Positions 7,931-17,267 of a stretch of 50,661 nt of DNA are shown here, one piece after another. Source of the DNA: Candidatus Hydrogenedentota bacterium (GTDB taxonomy: Bacteria; Hydrogenedentota; Hydrogenedentia; Hydrogenedentales; CAITNO01); the NCBI GenBank assembly GCA_903893795.1, contig CAITNO010000157.1, positions 1 through 50,661 of the forward strand, in the 5' to 3' direction. The translations under genes and the position numbers were made by a program. Position 1 is the first letter of the stretch. Each line of letters opens with the position of its first letter. Under the pieces are notes generated by a model. The model saw nothing but the letters and a program-made list of their open reading frames with translations. It did no database searches and was not told the origin of the DNA.

Positions 7931-8317
7931 GTGGCTACCAAAACCATACTCGTCGTGGATGATGAACCGGATGTCGTCTCCCTGCTGGAGACAACGCTGT
8001 CTTCGGAAGGATACAACGTCATACCTGCCTATGACGGCATTGCGGCCCTGGATATTTGTAGTTCCGACCGTCCGGACCTGGTGTTGCTCGACCTCATGAT
8101 GCCCATGATGAGTGGCTATGAGGTCTGTGAGCAGATTAAGTCAAACCCCCTCACGCAGCATATCCCCGTGCTGTGTCTTTCTTCCGCCAGCACCCCGGAC
8201 GCCCGCGCGCACTGCTTCAAGTCGGGCGCTGTCGAACTTATCAAGAAACCCTTCTTCCCGGCGGAACTTATCGCCCAAGTGAAACGCCACTTGCGCGACA
8301 TGGACGACCTCATCTAG
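7931..8317 (+). CDS. Single-domain response regulator (CheY-like receiver)
   Basis: The 128 aa form one receiver domain with no output domain. The acidic pair is D10-D11, the phosphoacceptor is D54 (LLDLMMP), the switch residue is S84 and the conserved lysine is in KKPFFP (~106). It should be phosphorylated by a histidine kinase and act by protein contact. The start is GTG at 7931, in the sequence that reads MATKTILVVDDE. No strong ribosome site is visible. The gene diverges from the pilin, so a role in pilus control or motility is a reasonable guess only. Confidence 0.88.
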   Translation: MATKTILVVDDEPDVVSLLETTLSSEGYNVIPAYDGIAALDICSSDRPDLVLLDLMMPMMSGYEVCEQIKSNPLTQHIPVLCLSSASTPDARAHCFKSGAVELIKKPFFPAELIAQVKRHLRDMDDLI

Positions 8318-8415
8318 CCGAAGTGCCCTCCGGGTCAATGTTACGAAAAGGCCCCGCAATCCACTCCTGTAAAGCGTGTGCAGACAGAGACACACTTCAA
8401 CAAACAGGTTCCGCC

Positions 8416-8613
8416 ATGCCAACGAAAGAGGACAGGCTTGCCGAGCAGGACAACAAATGCGTGGGCACCTGCATCACCTGTGTCCCCGATTGTCCCCGTC
8501 ACCCCTCGAAGAGCGCACCGAAAAAGAAAACCTCCACGCGCTCGTCCATCACACCGCCCAAATTACACGGAACACCAAGGGTAAACACGCCGCGCAAATC
8601 GTCCCGTCGCTGA
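8416..8613 (+). CDS. Possible small Cys-rich basic protein
   Basis: This is a 65-aa frame from ATG 8416. It has a four-cysteine cluster (CVGTCITCVPDC, spacing C-x3-C-x2-C-x3-C) followed by a Lys/Arg/Ser-rich tail. It lies downstream of the response regulator on the same strand. The ribosome site is poor and two other frames overlap it, so it may be chance. The four cysteines could bind a metal if it is real. Confidence 0.25.
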   Translation: MPTKEDRLAEQDNKCVGTCITCVPDCPRHPSKSAPKKKTSTRSSITPPKLHGTPRVNTPRKSSRR

Positions 8614-8668
8614 ACGGTCGTTACGGTTCCCCCAACGCGCCGACAAGGATGCTGGCTTCCTGTTTGCG

Positions 8669-9958
8669 CTATACAGGCCGGTCGTAAATCTTCTCCAATC
8701 CTGAGTAGGGATCGCAGATGGTGATGCCGTCCTTTCCAAACAGGGCCGTCACGGGCGCGCCTTTGCCCGCCTGCAGGTATTCGAAATTGCGGCGGCACAC
8801 TTCACGCGCGGCATGCACGATAAGCACCGAGATGCGCGCCTCTTCCGCATTGGGATAGGTGGGCGCGAGGTCCTCCATCGACGCGCCGAGAAACTTCATC
8901 TCGGCAACTTTCTCGATGCAGACGACGAGGCTGTCCACCCCGTAGCCGCAATAGGCCTCCGTGCCGTCCTCGCGGCGCACGTTGCGGGTGAAGTGCGTGT
9001 TGGCCGTGCGCATGCCCCGGGCCGCATTGCACCAGCGGAGGCCCCGGTACTGGCTGTCCGACTCGACAAGTCCGTCGGTGCCGAACAACTGGCTTTCCTG
9101 GTTGACCGGCGCCTCAAAACCGTCGGGCAGTATCCAACTGTTGATGAAATCAATGCTCATTCCGTTGTCGAACTGCACCTTGACTTGGACCGCGTCAAAG
9201 GCGTCCATGCCAAAATCGCGGCGCAGTTTCTTTTTCTGGCCCACCGCATGCAGCGACACAGGCTTGACCCCAAAATAGGCCACATAGAGGTCGGTCCAGT
9301 GGCAGCCGACATAACTGAAGGGGTCGCTCTTCTCCGCCCATTTTTTGAAGGCCTGCGTGGAGACCGACAGCGGCTCTTCCAGCACGGCGCGGCCATAAAG
9401 CGGATCGCCGATGCTCTTGGAGATGTCGTCGCGCAGGCGCAGATGATCGGGGTCATAGCGTTTGTGCATGTCCACGCCCACCAGGCGGCCGGCACGGCGC
9501 GACGCTTCAATGACGGCATCGGCCTCGTGTGCGTCGAGAGCCATGGGCTTCTCGGTGATGACATGCACGCCGCGCTCCAGCGCGGCCAGAATGGGCGCCG
9601 TGTGCAGATGATCCGGCGTGGCTACCGCCAGAATATCCAAATTAGGAAAATCGCGCAGGATGTCCATCCACGGCGTGTCGCCGTGGTACACGGCAAAGTC
9701 GAGCCCGTATGCCGCCCGATATTCTTCGCGCTTTGCAGCGGCACTCGCCTCGGTGTTTGTGGCCAGCGCCACGAATTCGACCCGAATGTCTCCCAGCGCG
9801 CGCGCCCGGTCATCCAGTCCCAGCCGCCCCAGCCAGGGCAGCAGCCCATTCCGGTGCAGTTGGGCGTAGGTGCGCAGATGCACATCGCCGCCGAACATCC
9901 CGCCCCCCACCAGGGCCACCTGCAGCACGCGGTCTTTCATGGCGTCCGTCTCCGTCAT
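8669..9958 (-). CDS. Gfo/Idh/MocA family oxidoreductase (long form)
   Basis: This 429-aa NAD(P)-dependent dehydrogenase-type protein has an N-terminal Rossmann fold (VALVGGGMFGGDVH near residue 15). It has the family EKP motif (EKPMALDAHEAD) and the following substrate-site region GVDMHKRYDPDH. Family members oxidise or reduce sugars, inositols or sugar acids, and the substrate cannot be assigned. The start ATG overlaps the stop of the upstream foldase gene as ATGA (9955-9958), implying coupled translation. A second in-frame ATG lies six codons in. It belongs to a run of minus-strand genes that includes a second oxidoreductase and a sulfatase. Confidence 0.88.
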   Translation of the reverse strand: MTETDAMKDRVLQVALVGGGMFGGDVHLRTYAQLHRNGLLPWLGRLGLDDRARALGDIRVEFVALATNTEASAAAKREEYRAAYGLDFAVYHGDTPWMDILRDFPNLDILAVATPDHLHTAPILAALERGVHVITEKPMALDAHEADAVIEASRRAGRLVGVDMHKRYDPDHLRLRDDISKSIGDPLYGRAVLEEPLSVSTQAFKKWAEKSDPFSYVGCHWTDLYVAYFGVKPVSLHAVGQKKKLRRDFGMDAFDAVQVKVQFDNGMSIDFINSWILPDGFEAPVNQESQLFGTDGLVESDSQYRGLRWCNAARGMRTANTHFTRNVRREDGTEAYCGYGVDSLVVCIEKVAEMKFLGASMEDLAPTYPNAEEARISVLIVHAAREVCRRNFEYLQAGKGAPVTALFGKDGITICDPYSGLEKIYDRPV

Positions 9959-11316
9959 TGTGCCGGTTTTTCCCCGGGCTTGGCCTCCGCCGCGGGCGCG
10001 GTCTGCCGGTAGTTCTCCGGTGACAGTGTCGGCGGTTGGAGCTGCTTGGGCGGATTCTCGGAGGAACCCGGTCCCGTCTTCGGCCGCAGTTCCACCTTGT
10101 AGATTTCAATATCCATCAGGTACTTGGCCTGGTCCACCGCCTTGGTCATGGCCTCCTGGCGCTTTTCCTCCAACAGGTAGTTGCGTATCTGGTCATGCGC
10201 CTTTTCCAGCGTCACCTTGCCCGGCTCGTTGACCGAGACCACATTCAACAGATGCCAGGCATTGCCGCCCTCAAAGGCCTCGGACACCTCGCCCACAGTC
10301 TGCTTGAAAATGCGGTCCCCAATATAGGGCGGCAGCTTGGAGGCACTCACTTCGGGATAAAGTCCGCCGCTCTGCGCCACGTTCTTGTCGTCCGACAGTT
10401 CGGCCGCAACCTTGCCGAACGCCTCTCCGGCGACAATGCGCGCCCGAGCGTCTTGGGTGGATTTCTTTGCCTTTTCCGCGTCGGCGGGCTCGGTGCCTTC
10501 GGGGTGGATCCCCAAATGCTGAATGTCCGCCGTCCGCTCTTTCCGGTCAAACCGGCCCGCGCCCGACCATTCGTCGTAGAGCTTCTGTATTTCCTCCTCG
10601 GTAACGGCCGCCTCGTCGAGCTTCTTCTTCTTGTAGGCTTCAATGGCAATGCGGTCACGGAGCAGTTCCTTAAGCCCCGCCTCGTCGGTACTTTCGCGCT
10701 TCAGGTAATCCTGGAACTTGTCCGCCGAACCCAACAACCGGCGTCCCCGTTCAAACTCGCGGTTCACCTCCTCGTCAGTGACGGTCACGGCATGGGTGGC
10801 CACCCAGCGCAACACCCGCGCATCAATCATCTCGCCCAGTGCAAGGGCACGGAAACTTGGGTCGTCCGGATTGACCTGCTGTCCGCGTTCCTGGGAAATC
10901 TGCTTTGCGCGCTGGGCAAGGTCACGGGCAAATTCCTGCGCTGTGATAATCATGTCCCCCACCCGCGCAATCTTTTCCGGAATCGCCGGCGCTTTGGACG
11001 CTGGCTGCCCTGCCGCATCCTTCGCGGTTTCCGGGGTCGGCGGAACCGTCGGCGCGGGGGCCGGGACAGGCGCCGCGGCCGTGGCCGGAGGCGTTTCCTT
11101 TGCCGTTTCAGCCGCCGGAGGAGCCGCCGAAGCTGCGCCGGCCACCGGGACGACGGCCGCCCCGCCAGCAGGGACGGGAATGCTCACCGAATGTTCCTCG
11201 GGAGCGGAAGCGGTGGCGGGAACGGCAGGCGCGGCCGGGGCCGCCGCTTTTCCGCAGGCAACCACCACCAGCGCCAACAAGGCAAACAAGCCCACCAGTC
11301 CGAATCGTTTCGTCAT
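9955..11316 (-). CDS. Peptidyl-prolyl cis-trans isomerase lipoprotein (SurA/PpiC-like foldase)
   Basis: This is a 453-aa extracytoplasmic folding factor. The start ATG 11316 has AGGAG upstream and opens a lipoprotein signal (hydrophobic core, then VVAC with Cys21). A long Ala/Pro-rich linker (~22-120) follows. Next come a SurA_N-like helical region from EKIARVGDMIITAQEFA, and then a parvulin-type domain with DIQHLGIHPEG, GGLYPEVSASKLPPYIG and AWHLLNVVSV. The frame is open to 11364, but that extension lacks a signal peptide. Its stop overlaps the next gene's start, an unusual pairing of a chaperone with a dehydrogenase. Confidence 0.85.
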   Translation of the reverse strand: MTKRFGLVGLFALLALVVVACGKAAAPAAPAVPATASAPEEHSVSIPVPAGGAAVVPVAGAASAAPPAAETAKETPPATAAAPVPAPAPTVPPTPETAKDAAGQPASKAPAIPEKIARVGDMIITAQEFARDLAQRAKQISQERGQQVNPDDPSFRALALGEMIDARVLRWVATHAVTVTDEEVNREFERGRRLLGSADKFQDYLKRESTDEAGLKELLRDRIAIEAYKKKKLDEAAVTEEEIQKLYDEWSGAGRFDRKERTADIQHLGIHPEGTEPADAEKAKKSTQDARARIVAGEAFGKVAAELSDDKNVAQSGGLYPEVSASKLPPYIGDRIFKQTVGEVSEAFEGGNAWHLLNVVSVNEPGKVTLEKAHDQIRNYLLEEKRQEAMTKAVDQAKYLMDIEIYKVELRPKTGPGSSENPPKQLQPPTLSPENYRQTAPAAEAKPGEKPAQ

Positions 11317-11423
11317 GCCACTTCTCCTGTGCGCCATCGGGCGCACCCTGCTGCATTCACTCACTATCGGCGCGAAACGACACCCTGCCAGGGGAGGCCG
11401 CGTTGCCGTATTCCGCCAAACCC

Positions 11424-12470
11424 TTACAGTTTTATGGTCTTGCCCGTGTCCGCCGCCTTGTAGATGGCCTCAATCAGCGCCACGGCATTGCGGCCTTCCC
11501 TGCCGTCGATCAGCGGGGGGCGGTCGTTTTGAATCGCCTGGGCGAAGTCCAAAATCTGGCGGCGATGGCCTTCAATCTTCAGGCTGCTCAGCGGGTCACC
11601 CGCACCCGAGCCCAGTTCCGATTCCTGGCTCAGCATCTTTTCAATCTTTGCATCGCCCGCACGCCGCTTCTGAAACTGGAAGAACTTGAGGGCGCCGTCC
11701 TCAACATAGGCGCTACCCTCGGTGCCGTGTACCTCAACCCGCGCGGGATGGCCCGGCCAGATGGCGGTGCTGCCCTCGATCACGCCAAAGGCGCCGTTCA
11801 CAAACTCGAGCGTGACCACGGCCAAGTCTTCCACCTCCAACTGCTCGTGCAATGCCCGCCTGGTCTGGGCGCGCACCGACGCCACCGGCCCCATGAACCA
11901 TTGGAGCAGGTCGATCTGGTGGATGCCCTGATTCATCAGCGCACCGCCGCCGTCCAGCTTCTTCGTGCCGCGCCATGCGCCGCTGCCGTAGTACTCCTTC
12001 GAGCGGAACCACTTGATGTAGGCGTCACCCAAAACCAGTTTACCGAAACGGCCCTGGTCAATCGCGGTCTTTATCAGTTGCGGTCCCTCCGCAAAACGGC
12101 TCTGGAAAATGCAGCCTAGCCGCACGCCCGCCTTGTCGGTCGCCTTGATGATGCGGTCGATGCGCTTGGTGCTCACCTCCAGCGGCTTTTCCGAAAGGAT
12201 GTGCTTGCCCGCCGCGGCGCACTCTTCGGCGATTTCGGCGCGCAATCCGCTCGGCACGCAAAGGCACACCGCCTGCACGTCTTTCCGCTCAAGTATCTTG
12301 CGGTAGTCGGTATAGACGTCCACCCCGTACTTGTCGCCAAGACGCTGCCCCGTCGCGGGCACCACATCGGACACCGCAACGAGTTTTGCATGCTTCACTT
12401 CGGCTATCGCCGCGGCATGAACCGGACCGATGTTGCCGCAACCAATAATTGCAAACCCTACCTTTGCCAT
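11424..12470 (-). CDS. Gfo/Idh/MocA family oxidoreductase
   Basis: This 348-aa family dehydrogenase has the Rossmann motif GCGNIGPVH at the N-terminus, the EKP motif (SEKPLEVSTKRID) and the catalytic-region helix NQGIHQIDLLQWFMG, with the conserved His of the family. NAD(P)-linked oxidation or reduction of a sugar-like substrate is expected. The start ATG 12470 follows a GAGAGGAGAG purine tract. It lies 107 bp upstream of the foldase gene and 138 bp downstream of the C45 hydrolase, so it may share a transcript with both. Confidence 0.9.
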   Translation of the reverse strand: MAKVGFAIIGCGNIGPVHAAAIAEVKHAKLVAVSDVVPATGQRLGDKYGVDVYTDYRKILERKDVQAVCLCVPSGLRAEIAEECAAAGKHILSEKPLEVSTKRIDRIIKATDKAGVRLGCIFQSRFAEGPQLIKTAIDQGRFGKLVLGDAYIKWFRSKEYYGSGAWRGTKKLDGGGALMNQGIHQIDLLQWFMGPVASVRAQTRRALHEQLEVEDLAVVTLEFVNGAFGVIEGSTAIWPGHPARVEVHGTEGSAYVEDGALKFFQFQKRRAGDAKIEKMLSQESELGSGAGDPLSSLKIEGHRRQILDFAQAIQNDRPPLIDGREGRNAVALIEAIYKAADTGKTIKL

Positions 12471-12608
12471 GAACAGATCTCTCCTCTCTTGAATCGACTG
12501 AACCGAAAGACAGAATGCGGGAAGTTTACTACATTCCCTGTGGGGCTTTCCCGAAAAACAGCGCCCGCCATAAGGGTGAACACAAAGTATCCTGCGAAAA
12601 CGCCCCGG

Positions 12609-14072
12609 CTACTCGGCCAGCAGTTCCCCAAAGTTGAAGCGGCCGTAACCGGAATCGGGAGCGTTTTTCCAGTTGCCCTCCCCGTCGCAAGATTCAAAGG
12701 CCACCCAGAAATCCCCGTCCGTCGGCGCATAGACCACGCTCATCACATCCCAATCGTCCTGCGCCAGCATTTCCGTGTTGTGGGCCACGGTCGCGGCGAT
12801 GTTCAATGCCTCCTCGATGCCGATCCTGCGCGGGGGACCCGCCTCAATCACCCTGGTGTTGCGCACCGGGAACACATATTCCGCCCCCGTCTCATAGGCC
12901 CGGATCATGTCGTGCATCGGCTTGTGGCAGGTCGTGTAGCTGCTGCCGGAGAAGTTCTGTCCCCAGGGGTTGCCCGTGTTGTCCCGGTCACCGGGTCCGT
13001 CGTCGGCCGCCTGCGATGCGCGGCTGCACCGGCCAAAGGCCGTGTCGGCGCGCATAATCGCGTCGGCCAAAGGCAGACCGTACTGATGCGCCTTCCCGGA
13101 GGCGTCCACCCATTCCGCTGCCGCCTCTTTCGCATCGTTGGCGAAAAAGGTCTCGCAGCACTTGAAATTGGTCTCAAATGCCGCGGCGCGCGGCGCGAAT
13201 TCGGCGGTTCCGTAACGTTCCGGATCGCCGTCGGCGACAAGGTAGTTGTACCCGATGGTGTGTTTCGCGCCCTCGATAAAGGTCACCGCCTCCTCCAGTG
13301 TGAGCGCATCCTCCAGCATCTGCCGCGCGATCAGTGTCCAGGGTGTGCCGTCCAGTTCCTCGCACACGCTGAAGGCGCCGACCTCGGAAAGGGTCAATCC
13401 CTTTGCGTTCGTCCCCGCCAAACACCCCGTCACCCCGGCATAGCCGACGGTCACGCACGCGATGCCCTTTTCGGGACGATACAGGGTGATGAGTTTGTCC
13501 TCGTGCATACCGCTCTGCGACAGCCAGTCGAGATTGCGCAGCGAGAACATCTTGCCGTCCACCGTGCGCGAACCCCACAGGGCAAACATGGTGCATGACA
13601 TGGGCCGCTGTTGCGCGAGGTGCTGCAAAGCCTCCATCGTCTCACCGTCGAGAAACTCAAAAGCCCGTTCCTCGCGCTTGTAGAGGTCGAAATTCGTCGC
13701 GGCGACAATGCGGTGCAGTTCCTGCACCGAAAGTTCCACGCCTGCCGCCGCGGCGCCACGGACAATGCCCTCCATCTCGTCCAGAAACCGTTTCGGCGTG
13801 TGCGGGGCCATGCGCGCCCAGGCATTGTCCAAAATGTTGTGCACCACAAACTCGGGCAGGCCGGCCGACTCGAAAATCTTTACGAGGCGGTTGGCATTGC
13901 GTTTCACCAAGTCTCCCACCAGCACTCCGTATTGCCAGCCCATTTCCTCCGGATTGCCGCACACCGACACCACGGGAATCGGCCCGTGCGGCGTTGAATA
14001 GAGGGCCAGCCATCCTCCATCACAGGTCTTCTTGTCCGAAACCGGCGACGCGTCCACATGCTTTATGCTCAC
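12609..14072 (-). CDS. C45-family autoproteolytic acyltransferase/hydrolase (Ntn hydrolase)
   Basis: This 487-aa protein resembles the acyl-CoA:6-aminopenicillanate acyltransferase (C45) family. Such enzymes cut themselves before a cysteine, which then becomes the N-terminal nucleophile. Here that residue is most likely Cys160 in MSCTMFALWG, followed by the family block DGKMFSLRNLDW. The expected reaction is amide-bond hydrolysis or acyl transfer. The substrate is unknown. The GTG start at 14072 has GAGGAG eight bases upstream. No signal peptide is seen. It lies 76 bp downstream of the sulfatase on the same strand. Confidence 0.78.
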   Translation of the reverse strand: MSIKHVDASPVSDKKTCDGGWLALYSTPHGPIPVVSVCGNPEEMGWQYGVLVGDLVKRNANRLVKIFESAGLPEFVVHNILDNAWARMAPHTPKRFLDEMEGIVRGAAAAGVELSVQELHRIVAATNFDLYKREERAFEFLDGETMEALQHLAQQRPMSCTMFALWGSRTVDGKMFSLRNLDWLSQSGMHEDKLITLYRPEKGIACVTVGYAGVTGCLAGTNAKGLTLSEVGAFSVCEELDGTPWTLIARQMLEDALTLEEAVTFIEGAKHTIGYNYLVADGDPERYGTAEFAPRAAAFETNFKCCETFFANDAKEAAAEWVDASGKAHQYGLPLADAIMRADTAFGRCSRASQAADDGPGDRDNTGNPWGQNFSGSSYTTCHKPMHDMIRAYETGAEYVFPVRNTRVIEAGPPRRIGIEEALNIAATVAHNTEMLAQDDWDVMSVVYAPTDGDFWVAFESCDGEGNWKNAPDSGYGRFNFGELLAE

Positions 14073-14148
14073 GGGTTCAACTCCTCTTCATGGTCCCAGG
14101 TTGCAAGCAGAAGGTTTAGTAACTACGACCGCGCGCTTCAGTGTCACA

Positions 14149-15612
14149 TCAGGCTTTGACCGACAGAATCTCCGGCACTGATTCGCCTGCGGCCTGCATG
14201 CGCCGAATCAGCCGCGCACGAAGGTCGGAGCGCACTTGCTCAAGTTCCGGGTCGGAAACAAGGTTCTTCCTTTCGTGTGGATCGGCCTCCAAGTCGTAAA
14301 GAAAGTCCTCATGATAGCGTTCGGCGCGTCCGTCTTTCGCCTGATCCGACGATTCTGAGGCGCGAACGGCATACTTCCATCGCGCCGTGCGAATGGCCCG
14401 CCCGGTCTGACTTTCGCTGATCTGGACGAAAACCTCCTCGGGCCAGTGCCGCGCCTTGCCTTCGACCAGTTCCTGCAGTGGACGGCCTTTCATGGCGCCC
14501 GGCACGGCAACACCGCCCGACGCAAGGATTGTCGGCGGCAGGTCAATGAGGCTCGCCAGTTCGTTGACGGTTTTGCCGCCGCGAAATCCCGGCCCGCAGG
14601 CGATGAGGGGCACGCGGATGCTGTTGTCGTGGCAAGACCGTTTGTACTCGTTGTTGCGCGTCCGGAAGTGACATGCGTGGTCGCAGGTATAGATGATTAT
14701 GGTGTTCTCGGCCAGCCCCTGCGTTTCCAGTTCCTTTCGCAGGCGCCCCACCGAGGCATCCAGGCGGTTGCAACTGCCTAGATAGTCTGGCATCTCCGTC
14801 CGCCAGTCGCCTTCGGCGCCTTCGAGGTCACCCGGCACGGGGAAGTCTTTGAAACGCTCCTTGGAGCCCTCAGGCCCTTCAAAGTGCCCGTGGTCGTTCT
14901 GATGGTGGGGCTCGATGTAGGAGAGGAACAGAAAGAAGGGACGTTCCTTGTCCCGCTTTCCCAGGTAGTCAATGGCGAAATCCGTCAGCGCGTCGACACG
15001 GTACCGGCCCTTGGGAAAGTCCACCTGCTTCATGTCACCGTCAAATACATGGCCGTCGTAACTGTGTGACGTGAACTCCAGTACGTCGGAGGCAAGCCAG
15101 AAGTCGTCATAGCCGCCGCGGCCTTCCGGCGGCACGGCGGTCGTGTGGTGGTCGGGATGGTTGCCGTTGGAGGCCAGATGCCACTTTCCGATATAGCCCA
15201 CCTCATAACCGGCCAGCTTTAGCAAACGCGGCAGGGTGACCGCATCCAGCGGCAACGCGATGTCGTTGTGCCAGCATCCCGTTTCGGTGGCATACAGGCC
15301 GGTTTGGAGGCAGGCCCGGGCAGGCCCGCACACCGGTTGACAGGTGAATGCGTTGTGAAAACGCACGCCCTCGGCGGCCAATGCGTCAAGGTGGGGCGAA
15401 AGTCCCAGCGCGCGGCCCATGTTATCCCCGTAACAGCCGACCGTGTCCCAGCGCTGCTGGTCGCTGAAGATGAAAAGAATGTTGGGCTGTTTGCCCCGCG
15501 CGGTGGCGTCCTTCTCCCCCGCACCGGCCGCATGGGCGCCCATCAACGCCGCGCCCATGGCCATGCCGCCCCGCTCCATGAATCCCCGACGGGTGAGTGT
15601 GTCCTGCTTCAT
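14149..15612 (-). CDS. Tat-exported sulfatase
   Basis: This 487-aa alkaline-phosphatase-superfamily sulfatase releases sulfate from an organic ester, probably in the periplasm. The formylglycine site is C95-G-P-A-R (C-x-P-x-R). Metal-ligand regions are NILFIFSDQQRW near residue 45 and TCDHACHF further on. The N-terminus is a twin-arginine signal (TRRGFM then a hydrophobic stretch). I start at ATG 15612, with AAGGAA upstream, because this places the RR motif at residues 8-9. The longer frame from 15639 adds nine residues. Activity needs a formylglycine-generating or anaerobic maturase enzyme, not seen in the window. The substrate, probably a glycan sulfate, is unassigned. Confidence 0.9.
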   Translation of the reverse strand: MKQDTLTRRGFMERGGMAMGAALMGAHAAGAGEKDATARGKQPNILFIFSDQQRWDTVGCYGDNMGRALGLSPHLDALAAEGVRFHNAFTCQPVCGPARACLQTGLYATETGCWHNDIALPLDAVTLPRLLKLAGYEVGYIGKWHLASNGNHPDHHTTAVPPEGRGGYDDFWLASDVLEFTSHSYDGHVFDGDMKQVDFPKGRYRVDALTDFAIDYLGKRDKERPFFLFLSYIEPHHQNDHGHFEGPEGSKERFKDFPVPGDLEGAEGDWRTEMPDYLGSCNRLDASVGRLRKELETQGLAENTIIIYTCDHACHFRTRNNEYKRSCHDNSIRVPLIACGPGFRGGKTVNELASLIDLPPTILASGGVAVPGAMKGRPLQELVEGKARHWPEEVFVQISESQTGRAIRTARWKYAVRASESSDQAKDGRAERYHEDFLYDLEADPHERKNLVSDPELEQVRSDLRARLIRRMQAAGESVPEILSVKA

Positions 15613-15755
15613 GCGCAATTCCTTGTTGGCTTGTCCCAAGCTGCCTCATTCTAGCCCGTTGATGCCGCCGGACAAAACAGGGCACCGGGAAACATTTGCG
15701 ACGGAACAGGTTGCCCGTTCCGCCGCAAGAAAAGTCCCAAGTTATCAGCAAAAGT

Positions 15756-17114
15756 CTAAAGCTTCTGCCCCTTGTACTCGCCCGTGAGCGCGTCCAGAAA
15801 CTGCACCACCTGCTCCACCTGCTTGTCGTTCATTCTTTCGCCCAACTGACATCTGGCCATGTCTTTCACCGCCTTGCCCAAATCACTGGTGCTCGAATCG
15901 TGGAAGTAGGGGGCCGTCAGTTTGATGTTGCGCAGCGTTGGCACTTTCAACCGGTACTTGTCCGCCTCATCCTTGGTCGCATTGAAACGGCCAAAATCGG
16001 CCTCTTTCACATTGCCGCGCTTGTGGAAATAGTCCTTGCGCAACCCCATCAATTCGAAGGACTGGCCGCCCAGCAGGGGACCGCAATGGCATTTGGTGCA
16101 ACCGCTGTCCTCGAAGACCTTCAATCCCGCTTTCTGGTCCGCCGTCAGCGCGTTTTCGTCGCCCTTGAGATACTTGTCGAAAGGTCCGGGCGTGACGAGC
16201 GTCTTTTCAAACTCGGCAATGGCATTGACAAAGTTCTCTTTCTTGTACCCGTCCGGATAGACCGCGTTGAAGGCCTGAGTGAACTCGGCGTCCTGGCCCA
16301 GTTTGGCCGACGCCTCGCTCCAGTTGGAGGCCATCTCGGCGGGATTGTTCACCGGACCGTCGGCCTGGGCCGCCAGGTCTGCGGCGCGGCCATCCCAGAA
16401 CTGAATGAACTGAAAGCCCGCATTGAACACCGTCGGCGCGTTGATGCCACCCACCGTTCCGCCGACCCCCTTGGAGAAGGGCAGTTGGTCTGTGCCCCCC
16501 TTCTTCAGGTCATGGCAGGAGGCGCAGGCCACCGTGTTGTCCTTGGACAGGCGGACATCGTGGAAAAGCTTCTCGCCCAGGGCGACCTTGGCCGGGTCCG
16601 CGCTGACCGAATCGGGCAGCGGCTGGAGAACTTTCTTGGCCAGTTCGGCGGGAACGCCCGCCGGTGCCTGCTTGACCCGCGTCTCCTGAATCCACTCCGT
16701 CAGCGTCTGCTTATCCTCGGCGCTTAGGGCATGGTTCCAGTGCATGGCCAGATAATGCCCAGGGGGCATGCTGCCGTCTGCGACCACATGTTCGGTCTTC
16801 GCCAGAACGGCGCCGGATACGGGCTTGCCTGCAACGACCTCCTTGACATAGTCCACATTCTTCGTGGCCATGCTGATGTCAATCGCAAGCAACTGCTTAG
16901 CCACGGGCAATGCGCCATAGAACGGCAAACCCGAACCCACGGAATGGCATCCCGCGCATTTCTCGGCAAGAATTGCCGCCGCTTGGACGCTCACAGGGTC
17001 GTTGGATTTGTATTGCTGTAGCGGATTGGAGGTGTATGGAACGACCAGATTGTACACCGGCAAAGAAAGCCCCAAGAGAATCAGTACGAAAACGGCAAAT
17101 ACCAGTTTCTTCAT
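15756..17114 (-). CDS. Triheme di-heme-peroxidase-type cytochrome c (CCP/MauG family with extra N-terminal heme domain)
   Basis: The 452 aa carry a signal or anchor helix at the N-terminus and three CxxCH heme sites: CAGCH (53-57), CASCH (197-201) and CTKCH (339-343). The last two belong to the classical bacterial cytochrome c peroxidase/MauG fold. The first lies in a separate heme-binding domain, like that of triheme peroxidases such as E. coli YhjA. It probably reduces hydrogen peroxide in the periplasm with electrons from the quinol or cytochrome pool. ATG 17114 follows an AAAGGGTG tract. No maturation genes are nearby. Confidence 0.88.
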   Translation of the reverse strand: MKKLVFAVFVLILLGLSLPVYNLVVPYTSNPLQQYKSNDPVSVQAAAILAEKCAGCHSVGSGLPFYGALPVAKQLLAIDISMATKNVDYVKEVVAGKPVSGAVLAKTEHVVADGSMPPGHYLAMHWNHALSAEDKQTLTEWIQETRVKQAPAGVPAELAKKVLQPLPDSVSADPAKVALGEKLFHDVRLSKDNTVACASCHDLKKGGTDQLPFSKGVGGTVGGINAPTVFNAGFQFIQFWDGRAADLAAQADGPVNNPAEMASNWSEASAKLGQDAEFTQAFNAVYPDGYKKENFVNAIAEFEKTLVTPGPFDKYLKGDENALTADQKAGLKVFEDSGCTKCHCGPLLGGQSFELMGLRKDYFHKRGNVKEADFGRFNATKDEADKYRLKVPTLRNIKLTAPYFHDSSTSDLGKAVKDMARCQLGERMNDKQVEQVVQFLDALTGEYKGQKL

Positions 17115-17267
17115 AATGCACCCTTTCTTTTGAATTGCGCGCTTCTCTTAGGCCAAAGTTGAGATGGCCCCCTGTTCAAGCAAGCGCACGGTCACCAGTC
17201 AGTATTCTACAGGATTCGAGAAACATTGCCAAGTGCCTGAGAGTGAAACCGTCCAGGCGCATGGTTT

